Positions 9,017 through 18,216 of a DNA stretch of 64,000 nucleotides are shown in pieces (position 1 is the first letter of the stretch; each line of letters begins with the position of its first letter). The DNA comes from Rhizobiaceae bacterium (lineage in GTDB: Bacteria; Pseudomonadota; Alphaproteobacteria; Rhizobiales; Rhizobiaceae), in the NCBI GenBank assembly GCA_014238155.1, contig JABABQ010000045.1, positions 1 to 64,000 on the forward strand, written 5' to 3'. Both the position numbers and the translations under genes were made by a program. The notes below the pieces were generated by a model that was not told the origin of the DNA, did not search any database, and saw only the letters and a program-made list of their open reading frames with translations.

Positions 9017-9925
9017 TTGGCACTGACAATCGGCAGCGCTGTTTCCTCAGAAACTGGCACAAGTGTTCTTGCGCGTGCCCGTGAGCGGGCGTCGCTTATT
9101 CCCGACCTGCTGATCGAAGCCCAGCGCATTGCCAATACAGTCACCAATGGCTGGCATGGTCGCCGCCGCCGGGGAAACGGCGACACATTCTGGCAGTTCC
9201 GCCCCTATGACCAGGGCGAAAGCATGACCCGCATCGACTGGCGTCGGTCAGCCAGGGACGATTCCGTCTATGTCAGAGATCAGGAATGGGAAGCCGCACA
9301 TACCGTGTGGGTCTGGGCCGACAGTTCACCGTCAATGCTGTATAAAAGCGAATCCGCGCAGGTTTCAAAGCAATCCAGAGCGCTCGTTCTGGCTTTGGCG
9401 ATGACCGAAATACTGGCCAAAAGCGGCGAACGCGTTGGCTGGCCGGGCATAACCAATGCCTTGTCGAGCCGGGTGGCGGCCGAACGCATCGCTGCTGAAT
9501 TGATGGTCGCGGTTCCAGATAGCGATCTGTCATTTCCGCCTTTGGTGCAGGTTCGCCGTCGCTCGGAATTGATTGTCATTTCAGATTTTCTGGAACCGAT
9601 TGACGCAACGCTCAACCGCATCAACCACGCCGCAGAACAGGGCATCCACGGAAGCCTCGTTCATGTCATCGATCCGGCCGAGGAACGATTTCCCTATTCC
9701 GGACGAACCGAGTTTACCGACCCGGAAAGCGGCAACAGGTTGACATTTGGCCGGGCCGAAACCCTGGCTGAAGACTATGCAACCCTGTTCAAAGCCCGGC
9801 GCGCTGCGCTGGCTCAACAGTGCAAGCGACTGGGCTGGAACTATATTGCCCATCATTCCGATAACCTGGCTTCAACTGCACTGGTGGCCCTGCATGTGCG
9901 ACTGTCTGGTGAGGCGCTGTCATGA
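9017..9925 (+). CDS. DUF58 domain protein (MoxR partner)
   Basis: This 302-residue protein has the DUF58 core: GNGDTFWQFRPYDQGESMTRIDWRRSARDD at about residues 54-83, then a VWA-like fold with VWVWADSSPSML. DUF58 proteins almost always sit beside MoxR ATPases and are presumed partners. The start is TTG at 9017, with GAGGT six bases upstream, placed 10 bases after the MoxR stop. Its end overlaps the next gene by an ATGA. Confidence 0.88.
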   Translation: MALTIGSAVSSETGTSVLARARERASLIPDLLIEAQRIANTVTNGWHGRRRRGNGDTFWQFRPYDQGESMTRIDWRRSARDDSVYVRDQEWEAAHTVWVWADSSPSMLYKSESAQVSKQSRALVLALAMTEILAKSGERVGWPGITNALSSRVAAERIAAELMVAVPDSDLSFPPLVQVRRRSELIVISDFLEPIDATLNRINHAAEQGIHGSLVHVIDPAEERFPYSGRTEFTDPESGNRLTFGRAETLAEDYATLFKARRAALAQQCKRLGWNYIAHHSDNLASTALVALHVRLSGEALS

Positions 9926-12813
9926 GCTTGCTCGGCCTGACATTTACCTCTCCGCTGATATTGCTGGGCCTGCTGAGCCTGCCGGTGATCTGGTGGCTTT
10001 TGCGACTGACGCCACCGCGCCCGAAACAGGAAGTTTTTCCGCCAACCCCCATTTTGGAGGAAATTGGCCAGCGTGAAGAAACACCGGCCCAGAGCCCCTG
10101 GTGGCTGACTTTGCTGCGGCTGCTGATGGCGGCGCTGGTTATTGCGGCTCTTGCCGAGCCTGTGTGGAATGCACAGGACAAATCCATCACCGGTTCCGGA
10201 CCGGTTTTGATCGTCATGGACAATGGCTGGGCAGCCGGCCCGAATTGGCAGGACCGCAAGGCCACGGCAGAGAAATTACTATCGCAGGCGGCAGATGATT
10301 CTCGGCCAACCGCGCTGGTATTGGCAACCGACGGTGGTAAGGCTGACGTCAACACCGTGCGAGCAGAACAGCTTCAGGAGGTTGTAAATGCCGCCCAACC
10401 GTTGCCACTGCCGGTTGACTATTCGGCGCTCGCGGAACGAATACGCGATAGTCCTGTTCGGTTTGATACATTGGTCTGGCTATCCAGCGGGCTGGCGCAT
10501 CCGGGCGCTGACGATTTTGTCGAAGCTGTTGCCGGATTGAATATTCCGCAGATTGTCTATTACGCCCCGACCACCAATAATCTGCAGGTTCTGACCCAGA
10601 TCAACAATGCACCTGAAGCGCTGGTTGCGAGAGTAAAGCGACCAGACATGGAAGGCGCAAATTCAGGCACGGCGACTGCCTTTGATCAAAAGGGCCGTTC
10701 GATTGCCAGTTCCGATTTTGAATTTACCGCCGAAGAAACCACGGCAGACATTCGCTTTGTTCTGCCAGTTGAACTGCGCAATGAAATCACCCGCATCGCG
10801 ATTGACAACAGCGCTCAGGCCGGTGCGGTGCAATTGCTCGACGAACGTTTCCGGCGGCGGCGCGTTGGTCTGGTTTCCGGTGGAAAAGCCGATCAGGCTC
10901 AACCCCTGCTGTCACCACTTTATTATATTTCACGCGCACTCAATCCGTTCAGCGAAGTGCGCGAAGCGCGAGACGCAAATATTGCGCAAGCTGTCCCCCA
11001 ATTGATTGAGGAAAATGTCTCGACCATGGTGCTGGCAGATATCGGCACATTGCCCGACGCGACGCTGGAACAGTTGGAAAAATGGGTCAACAGCGGTGGC
11101 ATGCTGGTGCGATTTGCCGGGCCCCGCCTTGCCAGTGCTCCAGATGACACGCTGGTGCCGGTAGAACTGCGGCGCGGGGGTCGCAGTCTTGGTGGCACAC
11201 TGACGTGGGGCACACCGCAACCGTTAACGAAATTTGAGGCCAACAGCCCGTTTGAAGGCATTGGCCTGCCGGAAGATGTCGAGGTCACAAGGCAGGTATT
11301 GGCCGAACCGGATATCGACCTGATCGAAAAGACCTGGGCCAGTCTGGCCGACGGAACACCGCTGGTGACTGCCAGTCAGCGCGGTCAGGGTTGGATTGTT
11401 CTGTTCCATGTGACAGCGGATGCAAGCTGGTCAAACCTTCCCCTGTCAGGCGTTTTCGTTGACATGCTGCGGCGCATTGTTGCCGTCTCGAACGGGGCGA
11501 TTGCCGCTGACAAAACCCGCTCGACTTCATCTGCAGCTGCACGCCCGGCGGCGACGGCGACGGCGGCGGCGGCGACAGAAGAGGATGCCGAAAGCGTCGC
11601 CTTGCCACCCTTGTCGATGATTGATGGGTTCGGATCGCTGACCGCCCCGGCCTCATCAGTTCGACCGCTGCGAATTGGCTCTCAATCAACCGTTCAGATA
11701 AGCGCAGAAAACCCGCCGGGAACATATGGAACAAGCGATGCTTATGTCGCGATAAATCTGTTTTCCGAGCCTGCAGACCTGAGTCTGATCGATAGCAATC
11801 AACTACCAGCCAATACTCATAGCGGAAGTTATCAAACTCAAAGCGACTTTGAATTGAAACCCTGGCTTCTTGCGGCGGCTTTATTGTTGCTCGCCCTGGA
11901 CTGTCTGGCGGTGTTGTGGATGGCTGGAGCGTTGCGCCGCGTTCCCCAATTTGCTGCGGCCTTATTGGTGGGCGGCTCGACTTTTGCCTTGGCCATGGCC
12001 TTTCCACTGCATCAGGCAGAAGCTCAGCAAACAGGAGATGCGGCGGCGGAGGCGGCGGCCGCTGCAATTGATTTTGAAGATACCCTGCGCACCCGTCTGG
12101 CCTACGTCATTACCGGCGACGCACAGCTCGACAATCTCAGCAAAAAGGGATTGACCGGACTTACCAGTTTTATTGCTTCGAGAACCTCCCTGGAACCCGG
12201 CGAACCCGTGGGTGTCGACATTTCCAAGGACGAACTTGCCTTCTATCCACTGCTTTACTGGCCGATCACCACGATGGGGACAGTGCCAGATGAAAAGACC
12301 ATGGCCCGTGTTGATGCGTTCATGAAAAGCGGAGGCAGCGTGTTATTTGATACGCGCGATCAACTGCAAGGCGGATTTGGTAGTCGACGGGTATCGAGTG
12401 AAACGCTGAGGCTGCGAGAGATATTGCTGTCTTTGGACATTCCACCTCTGGAACCTGTGCCAGACGATCATGTGCTGACCCGGGCGTTTTATCTGTTGAG
12501 CGTATTTCCCGGTCGCTATCTTGAAGGCAAGCTGTGGGTCGAGACATCGGAGGCCCGCGAAGCGGACGCAACGGACCGACCAACGCGCCAGGGGGATGGT
12601 GTTTCCTCCATCCTGATCACTTCCAATGACATGGCCGGTGCCTGGGCAATCGAGCCCGACGGGTCGGCCAGCCTGCCGGTCGTTCCACCCAATCCGACCC
12701 AGCGCACCTACGCCTATCGCACCGGTGTCAACATCGTCATGTATACGTTGACGGGCAATTACAAGTCCGATCAGGTCCATATCCCGGCGCTTCTGGAAAG
12801 GCTGGGTCAATGA
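9922..12813 (+). CDS. BatA-like / DUF4159 membrane protein
   Basis: This large protein of 963 residues has a BatA-type N-terminal membrane anchor (hydrophobic helices near residues 10-28 and 65-80, with LTPPRPKQEVFPPTPIL between them). A VWA-like periplasmic or cytoplasmic region with VLIVMDNGWAAGP follows, then two hydrophobic segments near 646-695 and a C-terminal DUF4159 domain (about 715-960, starting FEDTLRTRLAYVITGD). Two alanine-rich linkers (near 539-556 and 705-714) are built from GCG/GCC triplets. It overlaps both neighbours by ATGA, so the operon is tightly coupled. The exact role of the DUF4159 part is unknown. Confidence 0.85.
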   Translation: MSLLGLTFTSPLILLGLLSLPVIWWLLRLTPPRPKQEVFPPTPILEEIGQREETPAQSPWWLTLLRLLMAALVIAALAEPVWNAQDKSITGSGPVLIVMDNGWAAGPNWQDRKATAEKLLSQAADDSRPTALVLATDGGKADVNTVRAEQLQEVVNAAQPLPLPVDYSALAERIRDSPVRFDTLVWLSSGLAHPGADDFVEAVAGLNIPQIVYYAPTTNNLQVLTQINNAPEALVARVKRPDMEGANSGTATAFDQKGRSIASSDFEFTAEETTADIRFVLPVELRNEITRIAIDNSAQAGAVQLLDERFRRRRVGLVSGGKADQAQPLLSPLYYISRALNPFSEVREARDANIAQAVPQLIEENVSTMVLADIGTLPDATLEQLEKWVNSGGMLVRFAGPRLASAPDDTLVPVELRRGGRSLGGTLTWGTPQPLTKFEANSPFEGIGLPEDVEVTRQVLAEPDIDLIEKTWASLADGTPLVTASQRGQGWIVLFHVTADASWSNLPLSGVFVDMLRRIVAVSNGAIAADKTRSTSSAAARPAATATAAAATEEDAESVALPPLSMIDGFGSLTAPASSVRPLRIGSQSTVQISAENPPGTYGTSDAYVAINLFSEPADLSLIDSNQLPANTHSGSYQTQSDFELKPWLLAAALLLLALDCLAVLWMAGALRRVPQFAAALLVGGSTFALAMAFPLHQAEAQQTGDAAAEAAAAAIDFEDTLRTRLAYVITGDAQLDNLSKKGLTGLTSFIASRTSLEPGEPVGVDISKDELAFYPLLYWPITTMGTVPDEKTMARVDAFMKSGGSVLFDTRDQLQGGFGSRRVSSETLRLREILLSLDIPPLEPVPDDHVLTRAFYLLSVFPGRYLEGKLWVETSEAREADATDRPTRQGDGVSSILITSNDMAGAWAIEPDGSASLPVVPPNPTQRTYAYRTGVNIVMYTLTGNYKSDQVHIPALLERLGQ

Positions 12814-14906
12814 ATGATCTGTCGATCAGTTTTGCACCGCTCTTCGCCTGGCCGGTCATTGGCCTGCTGTCTTTGGCCGCTGGATTGCTGGTAATATATG
12901 GCCTGTGGCGTGGCGTGCGTGGTTCGTGGATTCGTCTGGCCGCCTTTGCCGCTCTGGCGCTTGCCCTGTCCAATCCATCACTGTTGCAGGAAGACCGCGA
13001 TCCGCTGAAAACCGTGGTCGCTGTGGTTGTCGATGAGACCGACAGTCAGAAATTTGACGGACGCAGCGCACAGACCGCGTTGGCGCGTACAGGGCTTGTC
13101 CAATTGCTGCAGCGATTTCCGCAGTTTGAGGTACGCGAAGTGGTTGCCAAAAATGGTGGCGGAGAGACAGAAGAGGCAACGTCTGCCCTGTTCAGTGCTT
13201 TGAAAAAAACCTTGCAGGATGTTCCCCCCGAGCAGGTTGGCGGCGCCATCTTTCTGACAGACGGACAGATCCACGATGTGCCTGAGAATACCGATGATCT
13301 GGGGTTTAACGCGCCAATTCATGGCCTGATCAGCGGCAGTGACAAAGATCGCGACCGACGTCTGGTAATCAAGCGAGCACCGCGTTTCGGCATTGTCGGT
13401 GGCAATCAGGAAATTGTCTATTCGGTCGTCGACACCAACATTGATACAGGTGGTGGTCTGGTCAATGTCAGGGTGTTGATTGATGGCGAACTCGCAGCCA
13501 TTGAACAGGTATTTCCGGGTGAAGATTCAAGCTTCTATTTCGACGTTCCCCATGGTGGCAAGAATGTAATCGAACTTCATGCCGAACTGGCAGATGGCGA
13601 GATTACACCTGTCAACAATCAGGCTTTCTCAATTATTGATGGCATCCGTGAAAACCTGCGGGTGCTGTTGGTATCAGGCGAACCCCATGCCGGTGAACGC
13701 ACCTGGCGCAATCTGCTGAAGTCCGATGCTTCGGTCGACCTGGTGCATTTCACCATTTTGCGTCCACCTGAAAAACAGGACGGTACGCCGATCAATCAGC
13801 TTTCGTTGATCGCCTTTCCAACCCGCGAATTGTTTATCGAGAAAATTGACGAGTTCGATCTGATCATTTTTGACCGTTATCAGCGCCGCGGCGTTTTACC
13901 CCTGCTGTATTTTGACAATATTTCCCGTTATCTGGTTGATGGCGGAGCCATATTGATTGCAGCTGGTCCTGAACACGCAGATTTGGCGAGTATTCACCGA
14001 ACACCGCTGGCTCCGGTCCTGCCTGTCGAACCGACCGGTGAGGTCAGCATTGCGCCATTCCATCCAACTGTATCGGAAGCTGGACGCCGCCACCCTGTGA
14101 CCCGTGGACTGAAGGGACTGCGCAGCCGCGACTCAAAATTGCCACCCAACTGGAGCCGTTGGTTCCGGCTCATTGACGGCACCAACCCACAGGGCGACGT
14201 CGTGATGGAAGCAGGCGATCAAAAACCATTGCTGGTTCTCAACCGCCCTGGTGAAGGCCGCATTGCAATGTTGATGTCTGACCATGTCTGGCTGTGGGCC
14301 AGAGGTTTTGAAGGAGGTGGACCCCATACACAGCTGTTACGCCGTCTGGGCCACTGGCTGATGAAAGAACCGGAGCTGGACGAGGAAGCCTTGCGTGCAG
14401 AAGCCGTCGGCAATCGCCTGGTAGTGAAACGCCAGACAATGGGCGATAATCCCGGACGACTTGATCTGATCACCTCGACCGGCGAGGCGGTTTCGTTGGA
14501 ATTTACCGACAAGGGCGATGGCCAGTTTGAAGCCGAATATGAATCGGAATCTCTCGGTTTGTTCCGTGCAGCAAGTGGCGAACTGACGGCGCTTGCTCAC
14601 ATTGGCCCAACCAACCCTCGCGAATATGCAGACATTGTTTCAACCGGAGAAAAACTCACCTCCATCGCTGCACAGACGGGCGGTCTGATCAAGCGGTTGA
14701 GCCAGACAAACCCCGCCGCCTCCCTGCCCCGGATCGTTCCGGTTCGCGGCAGCGCTGCAACCCGTGGCAATGACTGGATCGGCCTGCGCACAACCAACGC
14801 CAGCGTGCTGAAGGGGGTGATCCAAATTCCCCTGCTTGCGGGATTTCTGGGTCTCGGCATATTGCTGCTGCTGCTATCGGCCATGTGGGTGCGTGAGGGG
14901 CGTTAA
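12810..14906 (+). CDS. Large membrane protein of the MoxR cluster (glutamine-amidotransferase-like fold)
   Basis: This 698-residue protein starts with two hydrophobic helices (about 8-28 and 34-55), continues with a VWA-like segment (VAVVVDETDSQKF) and a long extracytoplasmic region, and ends with one helix near 670-690. The middle part contains a type 1 glutamine-amidotransferase-like fold (FDLIIFDRYQRRGVLPLLYF, then LVDGGAILIAAGPEH). It lacks an evident catalytic cysteine nucleophile, so it is probably structural. It is the last gene of the MoxR-DUF58-DUF4159 unit and meets the GNAT gene tail to tail with a four-base overlap. Confidence 0.75.
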   Translation: MNDLSISFAPLFAWPVIGLLSLAAGLLVIYGLWRGVRGSWIRLAAFAALALALSNPSLLQEDRDPLKTVVAVVVDETDSQKFDGRSAQTALARTGLVQLLQRFPQFEVREVVAKNGGGETEEATSALFSALKKTLQDVPPEQVGGAIFLTDGQIHDVPENTDDLGFNAPIHGLISGSDKDRDRRLVIKRAPRFGIVGGNQEIVYSVVDTNIDTGGGLVNVRVLIDGELAAIEQVFPGEDSSFYFDVPHGGKNVIELHAELADGEITPVNNQAFSIIDGIRENLRVLLVSGEPHAGERTWRNLLKSDASVDLVHFTILRPPEKQDGTPINQLSLIAFPTRELFIEKIDEFDLIIFDRYQRRGVLPLLYFDNISRYLVDGGAILIAAGPEHADLASIHRTPLAPVLPVEPTGEVSIAPFHPTVSEAGRRHPVTRGLKGLRSRDSKLPPNWSRWFRLIDGTNPQGDVVMEAGDQKPLLVLNRPGEGRIAMLMSDHVWLWARGFEGGGPHTQLLRRLGHWLMKEPELDEEALRAEAVGNRLVVKRQTMGDNPGRLDLITSTGEAVSLEFTDKGDGQFEAEYESESLGLFRAASGELTALAHIGPTNPREYADIVSTGEKLTSIAAQTGGLIKRLSQTNPAASLPRIVPVRGSAATRGNDWIGLRTTNASVLKGVIQIPLLAGFLGLGILLLLLSAMWVREGR

Positions 14907-15415
14907 CGAAAACGGCTCACATCGCCGTTCAGTTGATCAAGACTGCCGGTGACCAGTTCACAACCCAGAATACGGGCCGGATCGGCTGGGCGAGGCAGGG
15001 AAATCCTTGTCGGCGAAATGCGAACGAATCCAAATGTCTTGTAGTAGTCCAGATCACCGACCAGCATGATAGCAGGCAGACCCGACCGGCTGCTGTTTGC
15101 GCCGGCAGCAGCCACCGCGCGATGCATCAGAGCTTTGCCAATTCCCTGGCCTTTCAGATCGGGCAAAACCGCGAGCGGACCGAGCATTAACGCAATGTCC
15201 TCGCCCCACTTTACCTTTGTCAGCCGCACAGTGCCAACAACTTGCTGCCGGCATTGCGCGACGAAGGACAGATCCATTTCGTGATCTACCCCTTCGCGCA
15301 GAAAATAGGCTGCTCGGGCCCGCATGCCGGGGCCGAACACAGTTTCAGTCAGGATTTCAAGGCAATTGGCATCTTCGGGCAATTCGCTCCGAACGATAAG
15401 ATCAGGTGGGGGCAT
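14903..15415 (-). CDS. GNAT family N-acetyltransferase
   Basis: This 170-residue protein has the GNAT fold. The acetyl-CoA pyrophosphate loop LKGQGIGKALM is at about residues 89-99, preceded by the beta-bulge strand LGPLAVLPD. Its overall form is YhbS-like (MLVGDLDYYKTFGF). The acceptor, a small molecule or a protein N-terminus, cannot be inferred. It stands alone and is convergent with the MoxR operon. Confidence 0.85.
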   Translation of the reverse strand: MPPPDLIVRSELPEDANCLEILTETVFGPGMRARAAYFLREGVDHEMDLSFVAQCRQQVVGTVRLTKVKWGEDIALMLGPLAVLPDLKGQGIGKALMHRAVAAAGANSSRSGLPAIMLVGDLDYYKTFGFVRISPTRISLPRPADPARILGCELVTGSLDQLNGDVSRFR

Positions 15416-15666
15416 GGGAGTTTCCAGTAGAACGGTAATGGAAAAGGTGGTGCCGTCAATTTACGGCAAACGAAATCATCACCAGCGCAGCGCGTGGTGT
15501 TCAGGAAATTCGTCGTCGCTGTAGTCCCAAACGGATCATAGGGATCAATTCTCCAAACCGAGGAACCGCTTAACACGAGAATGTTCAGCCGTCCAGACAT
15601 TCGGCACTTGTGGCAGCGCGCTCAAATTCCTAATTGTTGCTAAGCTACGAAACGGGAAAATTGATC

Positions 15667-16647
15667 ATGGGCGTGTTGGTTGAAGGTAAATGGAAAGATC
15701 AGTTGTATGATGCCAAAAAGTCGGGCGGTAAATTTATCCGCGTGGATGCTGGCTTTCGCAACTGGATAACCAATAACGGTGATGCGGGCCCCAGTGGTGT
15801 CGGTGGTTTCAAGGCTGAGGCTGATCGGTATCACCTCTACATCTCTCACGCCTGCCCGTGGGCCAACAGGACGGCAATTTTTCGCAAATTGATGGGCCTT
15901 GAAGACATTATCAGCATATCCGTTGTCGATCACTTCATGACAGATGAGGGCTGGACATTTGAAGAGGCTGGCGGCGATGAAACCCGCGACCACCTGTTTG
16001 GCGTCTCACGTCTTCACAACATCTACAGCAAGGCCAAATCAGATTATACCGGCCGTGTATCGGTGCCCGTCCTGTGGGATAACAAGCAGCAGACAATCGT
16101 CTCCAATGAATCAAGTGAAATCATCCGAATGTTCAATTCGGCATTCAATGAAATCACCGGCAACCAGCTGGATTATTATCCCGAGGAACTGCGCGAAGAG
16201 ATCGATGTGGTCAATCAACGGATTTATGACACCCTCAATAACGGCGTTTATAAATGTGGTTTTGCCACCTCCCAGGCGGCCTACGAAGAAGCCTTTGATC
16301 CATTGTTTGAGACACTCGACTGGTTGGAGGACAGGCTTTCCGGTCAAGCCTATCTTGCGGGCGATCAGATCAGCGAAGCCGACTGGCGGTTATTCTCCAC
16401 CCTGGTTCGTTTTGATCCGGTATATGTGGGCCATTTCAAGTGCAACAAAAAGCGCATTGCCGATTACCCCAATTTGTCAAATTATACCCGCCATCTCTAT
16501 CAGTGGCCGGGGGTTGCCGAGACAATCGATTTGCATCACATCAAATCCCATTATTTCGGCAGCCATGAAACGATCAATCCAAGCCGGGTTGTGCCGGTTG
16601 GGCCGCAGATCGATTATTCAGCGCCCCATGATCGTGATCGCTTTTAG
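15667..16647 (+). CDS. Glutathionyl-hydroquinone reductase (Xi-class GST, YqjG/PcpF-like)
   Basis: This 326-residue enzyme reduces glutathionyl-hydroquinones and similar conjugates with glutathione. The catalytic cysteine is in SHACPWANR (about residue 60), followed by the Xi-class DHFMTDEGWTF segment and the C-terminal helical GST domain (DWLEDRLSGQAYLAGDQISEADW). The start is set at ATG 15667 because MGVLVEGKWKDQ is the normal N-terminus; eleven extra upstream residues have no support. It is likely a detoxification gene, monocistronic. Confidence 0.9.
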   Translation: MGVLVEGKWKDQLYDAKKSGGKFIRVDAGFRNWITNNGDAGPSGVGGFKAEADRYHLYISHACPWANRTAIFRKLMGLEDIISISVVDHFMTDEGWTFEEAGGDETRDHLFGVSRLHNIYSKAKSDYTGRVSVPVLWDNKQQTIVSNESSEIIRMFNSAFNEITGNQLDYYPEELREEIDVVNQRIYDTLNNGVYKCGFATSQAAYEEAFDPLFETLDWLEDRLSGQAYLAGDQISEADWRLFSTLVRFDPVYVGHFKCNKKRIADYPNLSNYTRHLYQWPGVAETIDLHHIKSHYFGSHETINPSRVVPVGPQIDYSAPHDRDRF

Positions 16648-16683
16648 AAAACCAATGCTGTCCAGATTCAGGCTGACATAATC

Positions 16684-17172
16684 TCACCAGACATCGCTGA
16701 CCTGTTGGTTGCGCAATATCTCTGCCAGCCGGTTTCTGGTCTGAACAGTGGTTCCCTCCGGCAGGTCTTCATAGTCAAAAAACCCGATCTCGGCGATCTC
16801 ATGGTCGGGAGTTTTGGGGTGCGCTTGATGCCATTTTGAACAGACGAACAGCGCGACATGGTCATAACGGCTGGTCGATGGGTTGCGATACAGGTGAAAT
16901 AGAGCCGGAGGCGCGTCAGCCTCGATACCGCATTCTTCAAGAAGCTCCTTGCACGCGGCCTGCTGACTTGTTTCGCCTCGCTCCACACCACCGCCCGGCA
17001 TATGCCAGCCCGCCACATAGGTATGGCGCACCAACAGGATACGCCCCTGCTCGTCGCGCACCAAAATCCTGACCCCCAAAGTCATCGCCCGCCAGATCAA
17101 TCCAATGCCCACATACACGCGACTTCTAATCGCCGAAGGCAGCAGATTGATCACTTTCATTATCAGCCACAT
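16684..17172 (-). CDS. Nudix hydrolase
   Basis: This 162-residue protein carries a full Nudix box, GGGVERGE...KELLEECGIE, at about residues 60-82, and so should bind metal. A moderately hydrophobic N-terminal stretch (VYVGIGLIWRAMTLGVRIL) is compatible with membrane association. The substrate is unknown. The start is uncertain between 17172 and an ATG at 17160, neither with a good ribosome-binding site. Confidence 0.82.
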   Translation of the reverse strand: MWLIMKVINLLPSAIRSRVYVGIGLIWRAMTLGVRILVRDEQGRILLVRHTYVAGWHMPGGGVERGETSQQAACKELLEECGIEADAPPALFHLYRNPSTSRYDHVALFVCSKWHQAHPKTPDHEIAEIGFFDYEDLPEGTTVQTRNRLAEILRNQQVSDVW

Positions 17173-17247
17173 TGCAGACGACTAGAATATGTCATTGCCG
17201 CACCACCCATGCAGGCCACTCCATTGCAAAACATGTCGATAAGCAGT

Positions 17248-17982
17248 CTATATTGCCTGCGGCACCATGAGAAATCCGACAACAGCAACCACCGCCAAAG
17301 TAAATACCGCACCCAGCACAAACAGCGCAAAACCTGTGCGGCGCTTTGGTTTGGCAAATGCATTTTGAAACGTCTCATCATCGGCAGTAGAGGCCGCAGC
17401 ACCCGATTTAGCTGCAGCAGCAGCGGCGGCGGCGGCGACTTCGGTAGTTTCGCCAGGAGAGGCAGTATCCGCAAAAGCTGCTTCAACCTCCTCCAGGCTG
17501 ATCTCATCGGTGGCGACTTTGGCGCTCTTCATCGAACGCCATTCGCCCTCGATCATCTTTTCCCGTTCAAGCACCCTTTCAGCCACATACTGGGAAACGA
17601 TATCGGCCATTTTGTCTTTGTCATCGGTTTCGGCCATGACGATGCGACCCATGCGGGTGTCCTTCAGCAGCCGATAGCGAAGCTTGTCGTGTCCCATCGC
17701 GACGAAGGTGGTCATGTCAATCCACATGCGAGGACGGTCACCACGACTGACCGCGAGTTCAAACCGGTCATCATCGGGGTCGATATCTTCAAACAGCGGC
17801 TGCAATTCACCTGCCAGAAGATCCAGCCTTGCTTTTTCCGCTTCTCCCAAATCGACAACCACATCGCGCTGATCAGCCTGTCGGTTACGGACCATGTCCA
17901 CAGCCGATTTCAAATTGCGAATTTGGTCGGTGTTTGATGTTTCAGAAGTGGCGGGGTTATCGGTTCCGTTGGTGGAAGACAT
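17248..17982 (-). CDS. Tail-anchored conserved protein of unknown function
   Basis: This 244-residue protein is mostly acidic and hydrophilic and ends with one membrane helix (about 222-241, FALFVLGAVFTLAVVAVVGF). The main soluble domain would therefore face the cytoplasm. The central part (DLGEAEKARLDLLAGELQPL ... DMTTFVAMGHDKLRYRLLKD) reads like a conserved alphaproteobacterial domain, but I cannot name it. A run of nine alanines near 189-197 is encoded by GCG/GCA triplets. The start at 17982 has AAGGA eight bases upstream. A TTAA-N7-TTAAC site lies 32-47 bases upstream of the start. Confidence 0.7.
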   Translation of the reverse strand: MSSTNGTDNPATSETSNTDQIRNLKSAVDMVRNRQADQRDVVVDLGEAEKARLDLLAGELQPLFEDIDPDDDRFELAVSRGDRPRMWIDMTTFVAMGHDKLRYRLLKDTRMGRIVMAETDDKDKMADIVSQYVAERVLEREKMIEGEWRSMKSAKVATDEISLEEVEAAFADTASPGETTEVAAAAAAAAAKSGAAASTADDETFQNAFAKPKRRTGFALFVLGAVFTLAVVAVVGFLMVPQAI

Positions 17983-18013
17983 ATTAGGTGTCCTTGCAAA
18001 TTCTACCGTCACA

Positions 18014-18029
18014 TTAAGATATTGTTAAC
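18014..18029 (-). promoter_or_regulatory. CtrA-type box TTAA-N7-TTAAC
   Basis: TTAA at 18014-18017 and TTAAC at 18025-18029 are separated by exactly seven bases, which fits the CtrA consensus of alphaproteobacteria. It lies just upstream of the tail-anchored protein gene that starts at 17982, a position where a response regulator could contact the polymerase. An eight-base match can occur by chance about once in a window this size. Confidence 0.45.
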
Positions 18030-18216
18030 GATAGCATATGGTGGTGGCGATGCCCAAATTTAAACCAGCAAGTTCCGGGGCGATCGGATATAGTGGAACC
18101 GCATATTTGATGTTGATCCACAGTATTTCACAGTTTTGCAGGACGTCCGGTGGGCGAATCGCTCTCAATCGCCTAGTTTTCTGAGTTACCTGACATCTGA
18201 TTGCCGGATCCGTTCC

